Assembly (NCBI RefSeq): GCF_039555335.1
Contig: NC_092628.1
Location: 33,502,965 to 33,566,964 of the forward strand
DNA length: 64,000 nucleotides
Direction of reading: 5' to 3'
From: Amphiura filiformis
Lineage: Eukaryota; Echinodermata; Ophiuroidea; Amphilepidida; Amphiuridae
The notes beneath the pieces are model-generated. The model was given only the letters and a program-made list of their open reading frames with translations, did not search any database and was not told where the DNA came from. Of the stretch, positions 13,311 through 25,684 are shown piece by piece. Numbering within the stretch: the first letter of the stretch is position 1; each line of letters begins with the position of its first letter. Made by a program: the position numbers and the translations under genes.

Positions 13311-16244
13311 TTTGGGGCATTTAGGTTATAAACCTCTCTGCGGCATTTACTAAACACAATTTAAAATGAAAGTCATCACTGGATAGTATCAGTTCACACA
13401 CAATACGTTAAAATTATGTAATGGTAATTAATCAGAGTAACCATAGTAATCATATGCATCAAATTCTATGCAAACATGAAAATGGAACAATATACCATTG
13501 ATTCTCTGATTCCTTCACCTATAACAATGCCCCTATAATCGTGCTGGAACAAGAAATAAAAGTTCATTAATTTTATTGTAAGTATGGAAAAAGAGTCCAA
13601 AATAATAATAGAAATCGGTAATACAGTATTCACTAACGCGTTCTAATTAGATAATCCGTCTTCAAAATGATTCAAATTATTTTACGGTTAACATGACGGC
13701 TATTAAAGATTTCACCAAGTGTCACCGGTGATCTTTGCAATCTGTCACTTTCCGAAGCTTCTTGAGGCGATAGCAGGATAGTTAAATCACCCATAATATA
13801 ATCGTTATAATAATTTAAGAAAACTTACACACCTTCTTAATAATCTTGAGTTGACGAAAGGCGTAGAAGATGCTTCCCGAGAGATGAGTGTTAATTATTA
13901 TTTTATTCGTTTACATGTTCGATTAGACGAAATCTCACTGGGGTACTCGTGGCACACAAAAACGAAGAAATGAGAGGATTAAATAGATGAGAATGTATCC
14001 CTGGTTGGACTTGTGCACAATTCTTGTTAAGACGAGTTTCTTCTTGAAAATTCATGTTTTTCATCTCATCATCTTTTTCTTCTTATATATTTCTTCTACG
14101 AGATAGTGTAAATTTCCTCAAAGTTCATTTGAACTGCATCCGTATACAAACCTGCCCAGATTGTGCTTATCTGACCCCATGCTCACGTTTCCTTATTAAT
14201 ATTATACCGGAACTGACCATCGACTTTGAAGGCGAATGGGATGGCAGATACCTAATTCTACAAAACTACAGTGTACTTGTTAATATTAATACATTTATCT
14301 GATAGGAAGTGAGCCAAGGAAACCAATAAATGCATTTTTATTACGACACCCCGAAGTTATAACAAGCCTTAGGATCTCATCCCATAGCATTCATCTTTTG
14401 TGTCAGTTCATAGTTTGTCTCAATATTTGAATGCAGATATCGTTAGGTCATGCTCCGCTCCGACCCGCCTCAACGACTGATACCAAGTCACCTTATAGCA
14501 TATTGTGTTAATGATCAATATTCATATCGTGTCGTTATCAAATCACTATACCGCCTTTATTTGTCAAGAAATAGATACCTCTGGCTAATTTGACACGGTG
14601 TATTGATTTCAATTATCATAGAAACACTTCAGTTTAGACACCGTGTTTGGGCTAGAATAATAGCAAACCAAGACATTCGAATGCGAGAGATTAAAAAATG
14701 TGCAAGATTAAGAAACAGTTTCCCCGAAATGGGGTCAGGCTTCGAAATTTTTACGGGATGTGCCACGCCCACGTAGACTTTTGGATGCTGACTTTCTCTA
14801 TACCTTTTGTTTGCTGTTTTTGCCACCCATCAGTATACCAATTTTTCACAAAAAACACCCAAAAAGCACCAAAATGTGCCCTAATTGGGCGCTTTTGACC
14901 AAATGCACCCAATTGGGCGCATTATAGTCTTCACTGAAAACCCACTCATTGATATACCAAAATTGCTGAAAGGTATACCCCAAAACAGTGGCACATCCCC
15001 GTCCGTATAGGCCTACCTTCAACCAGAGAGAACCCCATCCGGACAGTTTGCCCGCAAATTTGATTTATTTTCAAATTTTTTTCAAAAGTGTTGAGATTAA
15101 AATCATGCTGAAAAATACATTGAGACCAAGTGCACTTTCTCATAGCCTACTTCGATTAGGTCTTCGAGAATGAAGAGTACGGAGCACAATGGGAGGTCGG
15201 AGGTGATATCGTACCGGTACATCATAATTGGAAACGCATGTGGTATAAAATCAGTTGATTTTTCAGAAAATCTTATTTTTTTAATGAGTTTTACTTTATT
15301 CCGAATTAAATTCCGTGTTAAATTATGAAAAACGGAAAAAATATCGCATCCCAGTTTTGAAAAAAAAAGGAAACCTGTCTGCGTCCATTTGGTTTGTGAA
15401 AAAAGCAACAATAATGGTTCAAAGAAAGGGTCTGTCAGAGTACGCTACAGCTACCTTTGTTCTTGCTTTTTGAAAACAAAATCTTTCAGAAGTTGTTTAA
15501 CAGCCACTTTGTTGTATTTTATTAATGGCCTTAGATTATGAGGGCACTATGCATTTATCCACCGTGGTGAAAGGTCCAAGTAAGTGGTTGTCACAAGTAC
15601 AATAACGCACTATAATGTATTAGGCCTACTAGTAGTGCTTTAGAGATAGCGTTTACTAGACAAAAGACAGGACAATTAAAGACGACACAGGACGAGACAA
15701 AGAAATATATTATGAATTGAAACACCACGCAGAGTATAGGCTAATCATTGTCATTTGTCAACCGTACAATCATAGGCGTAGATCCGCGGGGGACCGGGGG
15801 GGGTTAGGGGCCCAATATTTTGCAAGGGGGGGATGGTCCATACAATCATCCCCCCCCCAATGTTGACGCCTGTATGTGGGTTTCTGACCAAATTTACCTC
15901 ATATTTGACCATTTTAGCCCCCAAAGTGCAAATTCTTTCGAGCTTCGCGCGAATTTATTCCATTTTTGCGCCATATTAACGCATATTTCAACAGTTTAAA
16001 TTTGGAACAAAAATAATTCATTGGACAATATAGTTTATACCAAATGCCCCCTTTTTCAAAAATTGTACACCCACGACTCAGGTTATGACAATCATGTAAT
16101 CTTCTCTTTTATCAGAGTGTTTATTATAATCTTACTTTCATCAATGCCTGTCAATCGGCATCAGGCCTGATATGGCAGTAATATTTACGCCCTCTTCCCA
16201 AATTCGTCTTAATTGTATGACGGGCTGTGTATAGCTAATTAATC
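13311..16244. other. Intergenic region upstream of CENPX
   Basis: No gene recognised. A palindromic ATGCACCCAATTGGGCGCAT lies at about 14903-14922. A G/C-run segment near 15780-15860 (GATCCGCGGGGGACC followed by polyG/polyC) resembles the edges of dispersed repeats elsewhere in the window. The last part should hold the CENPX promoter, but no TATA box is obvious. Confidence 0.45.
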
Positions 16245-19200
16245 ATGGCGGACGACAACGACAGCGCAACTTTCAAAACTGTAAGTTTTTACAGATTTTG
16301 TGATGATTTACACAAATTATTCAGCACTGTTTAGTGTTTTTGGGGACACAGCCATGCCCACAAAGTATTCATGTATTTATGTACCCTTTTAAAGACATTA
16401 ATTAGATGCAAGTCGTTAACTACTGTCTAAAGTAACAATTTAGGCTTATGCCTTATTTTAAAAAGGAGTGTTTCGTGATTAGAGCATCCTCTTTTTATGA
16501 CATTTTTCAGTACATATCCACGAAAAAAGACCATTCCCAAAATTTCAGTTGATTCCGATTTTGCGTTTGCGAGTTATGCATGATTATGTGTATTACACTG
16601 CTCCATAGACAATACATTGTAATTTCGTTCTGGTGCACCAGAACGAAATTCAAATTTCACGATATCTTTGCTAAACGAATTAATCTGCAAGAAATATTTT
16701 GTACATAAACATTATGTAGCCAGAGGTTTCCAGTGAAACCTCAGTTAACACATTTGTTAGTCAGTCAAAATGGCCTAAACCGGCAATACAAATTTACATT
16801 GAAATTAAAAAGAAGCTTTTTAAGAAGGAAACCTTCATAAATATGTTGTCTATACTTCACTTGACCCAAATATATGATTTTTTTTTTGATTGAGAGACTC
16901 GCACATGGAATTTCAGAGAGATTTTGATAGCAGTTCCATTAAAAAAAGGTGCTATCGTCATGAGACTAAGATCTAGAAACACCCCCGTAATGCTGTTTTG
17001 GGGAATTTTGCTAGCAGAATCTTGTTGATGAAAGTCAATCTTTGACAAGATGTAACTTTGCTACGGAAAGTGCTATGACAAAAAAGGTTTTCAGTGTTGG
17101 CTTTCTTTACTCAAGGGCTTTAATTTGATATATAAAATGATGCAGTTTGTTGGCAAATTTGAATTCACCTGGCATACCTAATTTAAGGCCCATATGCACT
17201 TGATTATTAGTTTCCTGAAGATTTTGAAAAAGGGACGAGGTGACTTTTAATTATTAATTATTAAGTATCTTTTATTTTCTTTATTTAGTTTGAATTATTA
17301 CAAGCAACTATTGACTCGTTTTGACTATCTAGAGCAGGCATTTAATTATTTCACAACAATATTTGATTTTATAAATAAGTGAAGGTGGAGTTGTACTCTT
17401 TGTTCATTCATCATTATTGTTGATATTATTAAAGTCAGAAAATGGCAAGTAGAAGTAGTTGAAAGTTATTTTAAAGGAGAAAATTAGAAATAAAAATAAA
17501 ATAATTAATTATTTTGAGATTTTCAATTTTGGACGCGGGCGGTAAACAGGAAACTAATAATCAAGTGCAAAGGGCCTAATAATAATACCGTCTTATACCG
17601 GTTCGTCTTAATTTGATCGAGAAATCTATCTATAATCTACTATCCACGACGACACGATAGTTAATGCGTGGATAGAAGGTATAGTAGAGATTGCTAGTAT
17701 AACACGGTCAGTCATCGTAGCGTCTTCAGTTTTAAAATGCATCAAAACAATTTTTTAGATTGTCCAATTGACTTCAATTTAGCTTGCTAACATTTATGTA
17801 TCTTAGCTGAAGTGCTTGCTTACTTTTAACCGGAAACACAGGCGCTGAAGGGCAAATTCCGACCATATAATGAGTCCGTTTAATTCTGCAACCTTGCTTG
17901 ATCATAGTTGTTTTCAGCCCTCGAATTAAGGATCTGAAGGGGCACGGCAACTTTTTTAGGGCAAATTGATAATTGCCTTGGATTTTCACTGAAAAGGCAA
18001 GGCAGCACGGCAGTTTGTAGTATTTCAAGAGGGCATCATGGCAACTGTTGAAAATTTGAGAAGGGCACCAAGGCAATTTCTCAAAAGTGAAGAAAACACA
18101 CACAAACATAGATAGAAGATTTTATAATGAAGGATAGGGCTGGGGCACCGACTGCAACTTCATTAGAGGGCACAGCAAGTGACTGCCTTGGGTAAAGGAC
18201 ATATTTTGACTTAGGGCATTGCGGCAGTGGGGATGGGCACCCACGGCAAAATGCCATGGGTGCCGTGGGTTAATTCGAGGGCTGGTTGTTTTGACAACTG
18301 CCAACTGCGTCGGTGATTAAAGATTTTAGAAAATCCAGTGCTGGGCAAATCAATCCATCTCCCGATTTGCAAAGGTTGACTTGTCATTGCAAACTGATGG
18401 TGATACCCTTCCGGTTCTTGAACATATGAGCCCAGCACTACATGTGTTGATCACCTACTTACAATGGGGACTGTGTGATGTCTGGCGATCACTCGAGAAA
18501 AATTGACACAAAATGATGTTTTTCGTGAGTAACGTCATGGTGAATTGATGAAGGAATATAGCACATGTGTCACTAATATGTCAAGAACAATATCCTCATA
18601 TTTTTGAGACAATAATTAACTTGAGAAAGAAGTTTTTATTCATATGTATGACATTGGGCCCTGTATGGCAACTGTGTACATGTGCCAAACAAGGTACGTT
18701 ACATGAGCACGTATACTTCCACGTTCTAACTTTCGTATCACAAGCTATCGGTTGTTCATACGAAAGTTAGAAATTTTCGAACAAGTCTTAATATAATACG
18801 TCGTAGTAGTGGAAACATTCACATCCCACACCGTCATGTCTGTCGTGTCCTTTATCATATGTGACTGTACACGGCGAATGAGCTAAATGAACGGAACTCA
18901 GTCTGACATAGCGTGATGATTTTTGCGTACACTCACTGCGCGACTGTGAGAATCCAACCACATTGCCCCCAAGGTTGTGCATCCTGGGCAGCGTTCGAAA
19001 TTTTGGTTGTCCGGTTGCCCGGGACAACTAAAAAAGTCGCCAGACAACCAAAAGTACTGATTCGGTTGTCCGCCGGACAACCATAAATGTAACCAAAAGT
19101 CACATTTGTAGGCCTACGGACAACCAAAAAAAAAATGCCAATACGTTGCGCATACCCTTTTGTTCCTTTGTGTTGCTGAAATCTATGTCTTGAAGTTGAA

Positions 19201-19439
19201 ATATTGTTCATTTTTTCCAGGAGACTGTCCAGAAGCTGTTACAGCTAAGTTTTAGGGATGAAAAAACAAAAAGTGAGTATCCTTTTAGTTTATCAATATT
19301 TGGATCTATCAATTGAAAGAAAAAAAAGAAGAAAATTAGAAAGTAACCAGTTACCTTTCAACATTAGTTTACCAAATGATGACCATGAATGTGGACATAT
19401 TTTTCCATGCTTGTGCAACCCATCCATGGAACAAATTCT

Positions 19440-19488
<49 letters not shown>

Positions 19489-21794
19489 AATAAATAAATA
19501 AAAATAAATAAAAATAAAAATAAATAAACAAACAAACAAACAAACAAACAAACACAGTTATTGTAACCCTTGAAGCCAATATTTTCAAAAATCTTATTTG
19601 CACATTGTGCACTTGATGAAGATTGTGTTTGCTCTTATCGTTTTTTTGCAGTTAACAAGGATTCCTTAAAATTGACAGTTGAAATGCTCAGAATATTTGC
19701 TGCTGGTAAGTTTATTTAGCATTTTAGTAATCCCTTATAATTGGTAGATTAAATAAAAAAGGTGACTTTACAAAGGAGCAGTTTAATAGTCTCTGTCTGA
19801 TCAAATTAACTGGTTGTTCATTGTATAGATAAAGCTAGATAATAGTACCTCAAAAATGAATGTGAACATGTCTTTCTCTACCAGAACTGTTCTCCCAACT
19901 TCAATACTATGTCAATATTATTGTCGCTTAACTTGAATTATATCATACCATATTATCCTACACACACTCTATTTTAGTGGGTAACTAATATCTAACATAC
20001 ATTGTATGTTTTTTAGGTACCCAAGAATGTAAGAAATAAACCTCCTTGCCAGGAGGGGGTAAAAAAAAAAAAAACAGGCATTATCCTGATAGGGAACAAT
20101 CTTCAAGATCTTCTGTCATCCACTGCATACATGCAATCCCACAAGATTTTATTATCAATTTGGCCTTTATAAATTATTCTTGCTTGTTTAGTGGTGCAGC
20201 AGTTAGACAAAACTTTTGTTTTCTTGAAGAAAAGTGGCTTGAACATGTGGTAACTTAACTTAGACAATCATTATGATTGTCTTTAAATGAACTCATTAGC
20301 TCAGTCAGTAGAGCATTTAACCGGTAAACCAAAGATCCTGGATATGATGTTCAGTGGAATTTCTTTCACCTTTCAAGGTGTGTGGTGAGAAGTTTATCCA
20401 ATTATATCTAGGTAGATCTGATGTGTAGATTAAATCCAATTAATTCATTGTCTGTGTTTTCAGAGAGTGCAGGTAGATCTGCTAAGCAAGCCGAATCAGA
20501 ATCGGCGCCTGTAGTGGAGCCACGGCACTTTGAAAAGATTCTACCACAGTTGGTAAGTACTTTGGCTGGGATCAAATGTTCTGTTCCATTGTTAGGACTT
20601 TTTTTAAATTTCAGTGTTCATATCACTTGGAGTAGTGGGCCAGTAGTGTTGTATACATGTATGTAGTGGGGTGCTAAGGACTCTTGTCCACTACTCAGGG
20701 AATCACTTTTTATTCAAGTTGCCTTCAGTTGAAGTGTCAGTCAAGACCCCAATGAGTGACATACTGCATACCTATCTGAAATGAATAATAATGCATTGGA
20801 ATCTTTGTTTAATAACACAATATCTGTTATTAAACATTTTTCAGCCTGTTTTGGGCCTTTTTAAGGCTGAATTCACACTGTTTTCAGGCACTTTTCAAAA
20901 AAAGTCATTCTCATGCCTGTAAATAAAACAAATATATAAATGGCTAAATCTAAAGTATGAATAAATGAGTAAGTAAATATTATGAGAAAATATACAAAAT
21001 CATCAATTTTTACACAAAAGATACTGAATCACGCTTTACTACAGGGTGTCTCTGAAAGAACTGTATCGTCAGAAACTTAATTGTTTGGGTATTTTAACGG
21101 CACAACTAAACATAAGTAAATAACTGGTATGGTTGAGGGATGAATCAGCTATCACATACTTTTCATTTTGACAATTGACCACACCGCGGTTCATGAAATA
21201 TAAGAATTTGACAAAACTCCCTTATTTCCAAACCTTTCCACGGATTCAAATATCAATCAATGATCTGTATTCTGAGTGCTCTCTGCGCATCATCAGCGCA
21301 TGAGGTGTCTATTGTCATTGGTAGATATTTGACTCTGTGGAACGCATTGAAAATGATGTTGTTTCATAAAATTCTTTTATTTAAAAAAATGGAGCGGTCA
21401 ATTGTCAAAATTCAAAAAGTATGTGATACCTGATATATTCCTCAACCACATCGGTTATTTAGTAATAGTTATATTTGGTTTATGCATTAAGATACCAAAA
21501 AAATTAAGTTTCCGACAAAACTGTTCTTTCAAGGACACCTTGTAAACTGATTTACAATGGGCAAATATTGTGTACATGTTAAAAACGGGACTTTGACCAA
21601 AATTGAGGGTGCAATTTGTTTGAAATGCTCCTTTTAACCCCCACCCCACCCGGGCCACCCCACCCCCAAATAAAGACAAAAAACACACATACAGGAGAAA
21701 AACATTGTGGTGCCACACCACCACTGTTAACAGTATAACAGTTAAAAATTGGTTTCATATGAATTTTGTTCTATTTCAGTTGCTTGATTTCTGA
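16245..21794 (+). CDS. CENPX: Centromere protein X (CENP-X/MHF2), complete five-exon gene
   Basis: CENP-X is a small histone-fold protein. With CENP-S it forms the MHF complex, which binds DNA at kinetochores and recruits FANCM in Fanconi-pathway repair. Coding exons are 16245-16280, 19221-19272, 19652-19705, 20464-20552 and 21780-21794, all bounded by AG/GT with matching phases (0, 1, 1, 0). They give 81 aa, the family's usual length. The protein starts MADDNDSATFKT. It has a first helix with ETVQKLLQLSFRDEKTK and a second with LKLTVEMLRIFAAE, and it ends FEKILPQLLLDF, nearly identical to the vertebrate C-terminus as I recall it. The last exon encodes only LLDF plus stop. A possible AATAAA lies at 22428-22433. 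The partner CENP-S gene is not in this window. Identification is confident; transcript ends are not determined. Confidence 0.93.
16458..16738 (+). repeat. Partial copy of the TTAA-AAGGAGT repeat family in CENPX intron 1
   Basis: Contains AAGGAGTGTTTCGTGATTAG, GTTGATTCCGATTTTGCG and an intact palindromic centre, GTTCTGGTGCACCAGAAC, the site that is interrupted in the complete copy at 26157-26828. It ends near GCCAGAGGTTTCCAGTG. Confidence 0.75.
17915..18284. mobile_element. hAT-like MITE with perfect 8-bp target duplication
   Basis: TIRs CAGCCCTCGAATTAA and TTAATTCGAGGGCTG are perfect over 15 bp. GTTGTTTT is duplicated on both sides (17907-17914 and 18285-18292). The interior contains repeated GGCA-rich blocks and no transposase. 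It lies in CENPX intron 1. Confidence 0.88.
18724..18772. repeat. Perfect-stem hairpin
   Basis: The arms TTCTAACTTTCGTAT and ATACGAAAGTTAGAA pair perfectly over 15 bp around a ~19 bp loop within CENPX intron 1. No family was recognised. A run of GGTTGTCCG/CGGACAACC repeats follows at about 19000-19125. Confidence 0.6.
19441..19552. repeat. Compound microsatellite (CAAT)n-(AAAT)n-(CAAA)n
   Basis: About twelve CAAT units are followed by AAAT/AAAAT and then CAAA units, in CENPX intron 2. Pure simple sequence. Confidence 0.93.
20290..20356 (+). repeat. Degenerate tRNA-like sequence, probably SINE-derived
   Basis: TAGCTCAGTCAGTAGAGC matches the tRNA A box/D-arm consensus, followed by CCGGTAAACC where an anticodon loop (GGT, threonine-like) would fall. 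The B-box region (expected GGTTCGAATCC) is badly degraded, so it is not a functional tRNA. A tRNA-derived SINE or a tRNA pseudogene fits. It lies in CENPX intron 3. Confidence 0.45.
21042..21542. mobile_element. TA-flanked foldback element (CAGGGTGTC ends)
   Basis: The ends CAGGGTGTCTCTGAAAGAAC and its diverged inverse (GTTCTTTCAAGGACACCTTG) are flanked by TA on both sides. The arms pair over about 120 bp. TA duplications suggest Tc1/mariner-type mobilisation. Non-coding, in the last CENPX intron. Confidence 0.72.
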
Positions 21795-22707
21795 AGACTC
21801 AATGATGATTGATGTACAGGTTCCCTATTTGGCTTGGTTTCAAAAGACCAGCAGGAATCGGGTCTCTATACCCTACCAATTTATATAACGTTGAGTGCCC
21901 GCTAACCATGCTGACATTGATCCAAAGATTACAAGTGACAACATGCAAAGTATGACATCTCACTGTAACATTGAGAAACAAGGAATGTAGTCTGGCAAAC
22001 TTCAGGACACTGGGTGACCAGTAACTGGCCTGTAACAGCACCTCCCTTTATTTAAACATGCAGATGAGCCATATTTTGGGATAAAAAACAGGAAAAATGT
22101 TGGCAAACAAAACACCACCAACTGCAACAGAATGAGCATTAAAGCCATATTATAACATTTCCATAAGAAATAGAATTGTATTTTTTTTTTGGTATAAAAT
22201 ATTAGTTTTCACTGTCAGATATGTACTCGTTTAATTTGGGCCCAAACAGACGAGGCAATACAAAGAAAATCGCTATTTAATACCAGCGCATATGTCGCCA
22301 ATGCGAGCCACTCATTCGAACGTGAGCCGTGTTGGTTCTTTTGATCATCCCATGCCCGCACACTATGTATGTACTGTGTTATGCACATCGTGACGTGTAC
22401 GCGTTCGACTAATATTTCCCTCGTAATAATAAAACGACGATTCCTGCATTTTATTCAAAACTACAGTACTGTAGTCTTGATTTTTGCAGGGTATGTTAGT
22501 TTACTAAAGACATAACAATCGTGTTAAAAACAGAATTTTGAAAAATATTGAGGGCATCCTCCTCAGCAAATGTTATAATATGGTAGGTAATATCATGGCT
22601 TAACAGCACTATGGGTGTAATTTCCAAAATTGATTTTTAGGGGCTATTTTTTTAACAGTTCAACATGAAAAAAGTGGTCCCTTTGTTAATTTTTCTTTCT
22701 AATTTTT

Positions 22708-23069
22708 TTAAGGGGGTACTACGCCTATGGTAAATTTGTGTCTATTTTTGTATTTTTCTCAAAATATAATAACACACTGGTAACAAAAGTTGTGTATATT
22801 ATTGGGGCAAGGAATCCAATTACCACACTGAAATTTCAGTGACTCAAGACAAGCGGTTCAGTATATATGATAGGAAATGAGGTACATCCAAGCGGTACCT
22901 TGGCTCTGATCATAAATAACGAACCGCTTGTCTTGGGTCACTGAAATTCCAGTGTAGTAATTGGATTCCTTGCCCCTATAATATACATAACTTTTGTTAC
23001 CACTGTGTTATTAGTTTTTGAAAAAATGCAAAATAGACAAAATTTATTGAGGGGTGTAGTACCCCTTAA
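22708..23069. mobile_element. TTAA-flanked palindromic MITE, GGGGGTACTAC family, copy 1
   Basis: The ends TTAAGGGGGTACTAC and GTAGTACCCCTTAA bound a 362 bp near-perfect palindrome. ACAAGCGGTTC and GAACCGCTTGT sit as inner arms around a short centre. A second copy lies at 27609-27979 in GDE1 intron 1. Confidence 0.87.
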
Positions 23070-23801
23070 GTTGAAAAGACTGGGGATGTTTGGCTTTAGT
23101 GATAGAAATGAGACTAATAACATTGTGTACTGATTGTATACTGATGCTGTGCAGTTGGGCGCAGGACTTACGCTGATTGTACGTTAAATGTAATGCGTGA
23201 CTGGTGCACGCTTATGTGAAATTATGTGAGCATGATTTGGGACTTTATCAATGGCGTGTGTGCAGTTACAAAACGGAATCATTTTTGCCAATTATAAGTC
23301 AAACAAACTATACCCAGTCGATCAATCTGGTTTAGGATTATGTACATGCATTGTAAAATATGATTTTGTATATTAATATAAAGGTAGCACACAATAAAAC
23401 TAATAAACTTGTAAATATTGACAACATTTTCACTCTGATGTTTGATGCACAAGTGTACATGTTTTTGTGTCATCTGTATTATTTGCATAAGATTCTTCAT
23501 GGGACAAATAAATACTAATAGCACATTAACATTAACAGGGTAGGTGCACTAACCCCAAAATTTGCACCTCTGGTAATTCTTTTGATATTCATATTGTGGG
23601 TCCTTTTCATATCTTGAAATGTCAAGAAGATATGACAACCCCCCCCGCCAAGTGGGGTCAAATGAAAAAGATAAAAAGCACAGAATATAATAAATAATTT
23701 CCCCACTGGGGTGCTACTCCTCATAAGACTGGTAAATATTCATACTTTGGGTCTCTATCTCGAAATGCCGAGAAGATGTGATGGTTCAGCTATGGTGCGG
23801 T

Positions 23802-24551
23802 CCCGGGGGAGGCACTCCCTATCTGAAGTGGCAGGGATGTGCCTCGGCCATGTTAAAAGTAGGGGGCATTCAGGTAAAAACTAAATTTACAAAAATATGT
23901 GGTCATTCAGTACACAACCTGAATAAAAAATGGGGTCATTCGGTATGAAACTTTAAAAAAGGGGGGTCATTGGGGTAACAAACTGTTAAATGGGGGTCAT
24001 TGGGTACAAGATTGCCAAAAGGGGGTCATTTACACCCGCGTGCCCAGGATCTGTTCCTGCGAAGGGCTTTCAGAGTTATGCGGGGGCTTAATGGCTAAAA
24101 TCGCCAAAAAATGGCTGATTTTACGTGATTTTTAACAAAGTGCGGGGGCTTCAGCACCCAAAGCCCCCCCCTCCGGACATGCTACTGATTTAGTACAAAC
24201 ATGTAACGTAGGCCTAAGTGCCAAACTGTAACAAAATTGGCCACACTGGATAATTGATTTTATTTTTAGCGGGGATTTGAGATCCCATTATTTCTTGAGC
24301 AAAATACAAATACCACCTGAAAATTGGGTATTTGACATTTTGTAATAAAAAGGGGGGGTCATTGGGTAGCAGGAAATAATAAAAAGGGGGTCATTGAGTA
24401 CCTGAAATTTAAAGGGGGTCATTGGGTAATAGGTAGGCCAGTAGGCCTAACACAAAAAGGGGGGGCATTGGGTACAAGCCGGTTTGAAAAAGGGGGTCTA
24501 TCCCAAGGCACATGCTGCATATCCGCTATGGAAGTGCCCCCCCCTCCGTGG
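23802..24551. mobile_element. G/C-edged non-autonomous element with 8-bp target duplication
   Basis: GGTGCGGT is duplicated at 23794-23801 and 24552-24559. The ends CCCGGGGGAGGCACTCCC and AAGTGCCCCCCCCTCCG form an imperfect inverted pair. The interior holds many degenerate GGGGGTCATTGGGTA units in tandem. The ends are related to those of the element at 26336-26654. Confidence 0.75.
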
Positions 24552-24559
24552 GGTGCGGT

Positions 24560-25684
24560 ATAAACCGCTCTAGTTTTTTTAATGTTTTAAGCCAATGTTT
24601 TAGGCCTACATGTAATTTCAAGCGGGCATTTTAGGCGCAAAATATAAACAATGCTACTTGAGAGCTTTTGATCGTCGGAGAGCTTGATATTGATGATAGG
24701 CAGCAAAATAATAGAATTAAATTTTAACAAAGGTGTGGTGTTGGAGCCTTCTTCACTTTTCACATGAACAACACATGCAAAATTCCGGACCGGAATCTGA
24801 CCAATCACAACCGCGTATTCCACCAAGCCCCCGTCATACCCTAAATCGCCCTTTCCTTTGTTTACATTAGGACTAGTCTTGAAACAAATCTTGTAAAATC
24901 TCGAAACTACGTGATCTTGCTGAAAGGGCTGAAACTTGTACAGTCAATAACTTCAACGGGGGAAAAGTAATCTGAGGATCCTGATTAAATATTCCTTACC
25001 GTGTTTACCACGGTAATTTCATTTGGAGTATAATTGACGTGAAATACTAACTTTTGAGAATGGAAAATGTCCAATGCCCGGTCCAATGCCGGGGTCCAAC
25101 GGGCCAATGACGGTCTTGTTCTTGTTGTCTGGGTCACTACTGGTGCCAAGTCTACAGGCAAAACATTGCGAACCGGTTCTTGCTGGTGGCATTTCCATGT
25201 TGCCTGTTTTCATATCAGTCGCACAAATTTTGCGACCTCTACCGTGTTTTGGCTACCCGTGTCCCATTGCAAGGAAAGTTTGGCAAAACAGGGAACTGGT
25301 CTTTCGTTGGGGGGGTTAAAGTCGTTGATCATAAGTAGGCTATTTAAAATTTAATCAAAAATTCCGGTTTTAAGAGCTATGAAAATTTAATATAAGGCGC
25401 ATTTATTTATTATATTATGCGAGGAAGTAGCAACACTGCACTGTGCATGTGCCTCCCATTCGCATCGCATTATCAGCTGACTGGAAGTCTGGAACCGGTC
25501 GACCCAGACGGTTCTGACAGATCCACCTGCACATCAATATTTATTTGTGCGCGTACTGAAAATCTGGTTGGAAAGGAAGTATTATAGCATGCCATAGTAA
25601 ACGTTTTTTGATGCAATAATTGGCTTTTAAATAATTACATAATATTCCACTGTATTCACAATCACGACTGTATCACCAGGAAGT
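24560..25684. other. Upstream region of the first GDE1 gene
   Basis: No exon was recognised before the GDE1 start codon. The segment should contain its promoter and 5' UTR. No TATA box was identified. A frame at about 25067-25354 is open on both strands but shows no family resemblance. Confidence 0.45.

Noticed and set aside
18788-19211. Minus-strand frames over the GGTTGTCCG repeats
   Set aside because: They are generated by the repeated CGGACAACC words in a CENPX intron; no splice or family support.
20290-20356. Functional tRNA-Thr gene
   Set aside because: The A box is good, but the B box/T-arm is degraded and the acceptor stem does not pair, so it was kept only as a tRNA-derived repeat.
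25067-25354. Overlapping frames on both strands upstream of GDE1
   Set aside because: No recognisable domain, and open on both strands, which is typical of chance in GC-richer DNA.
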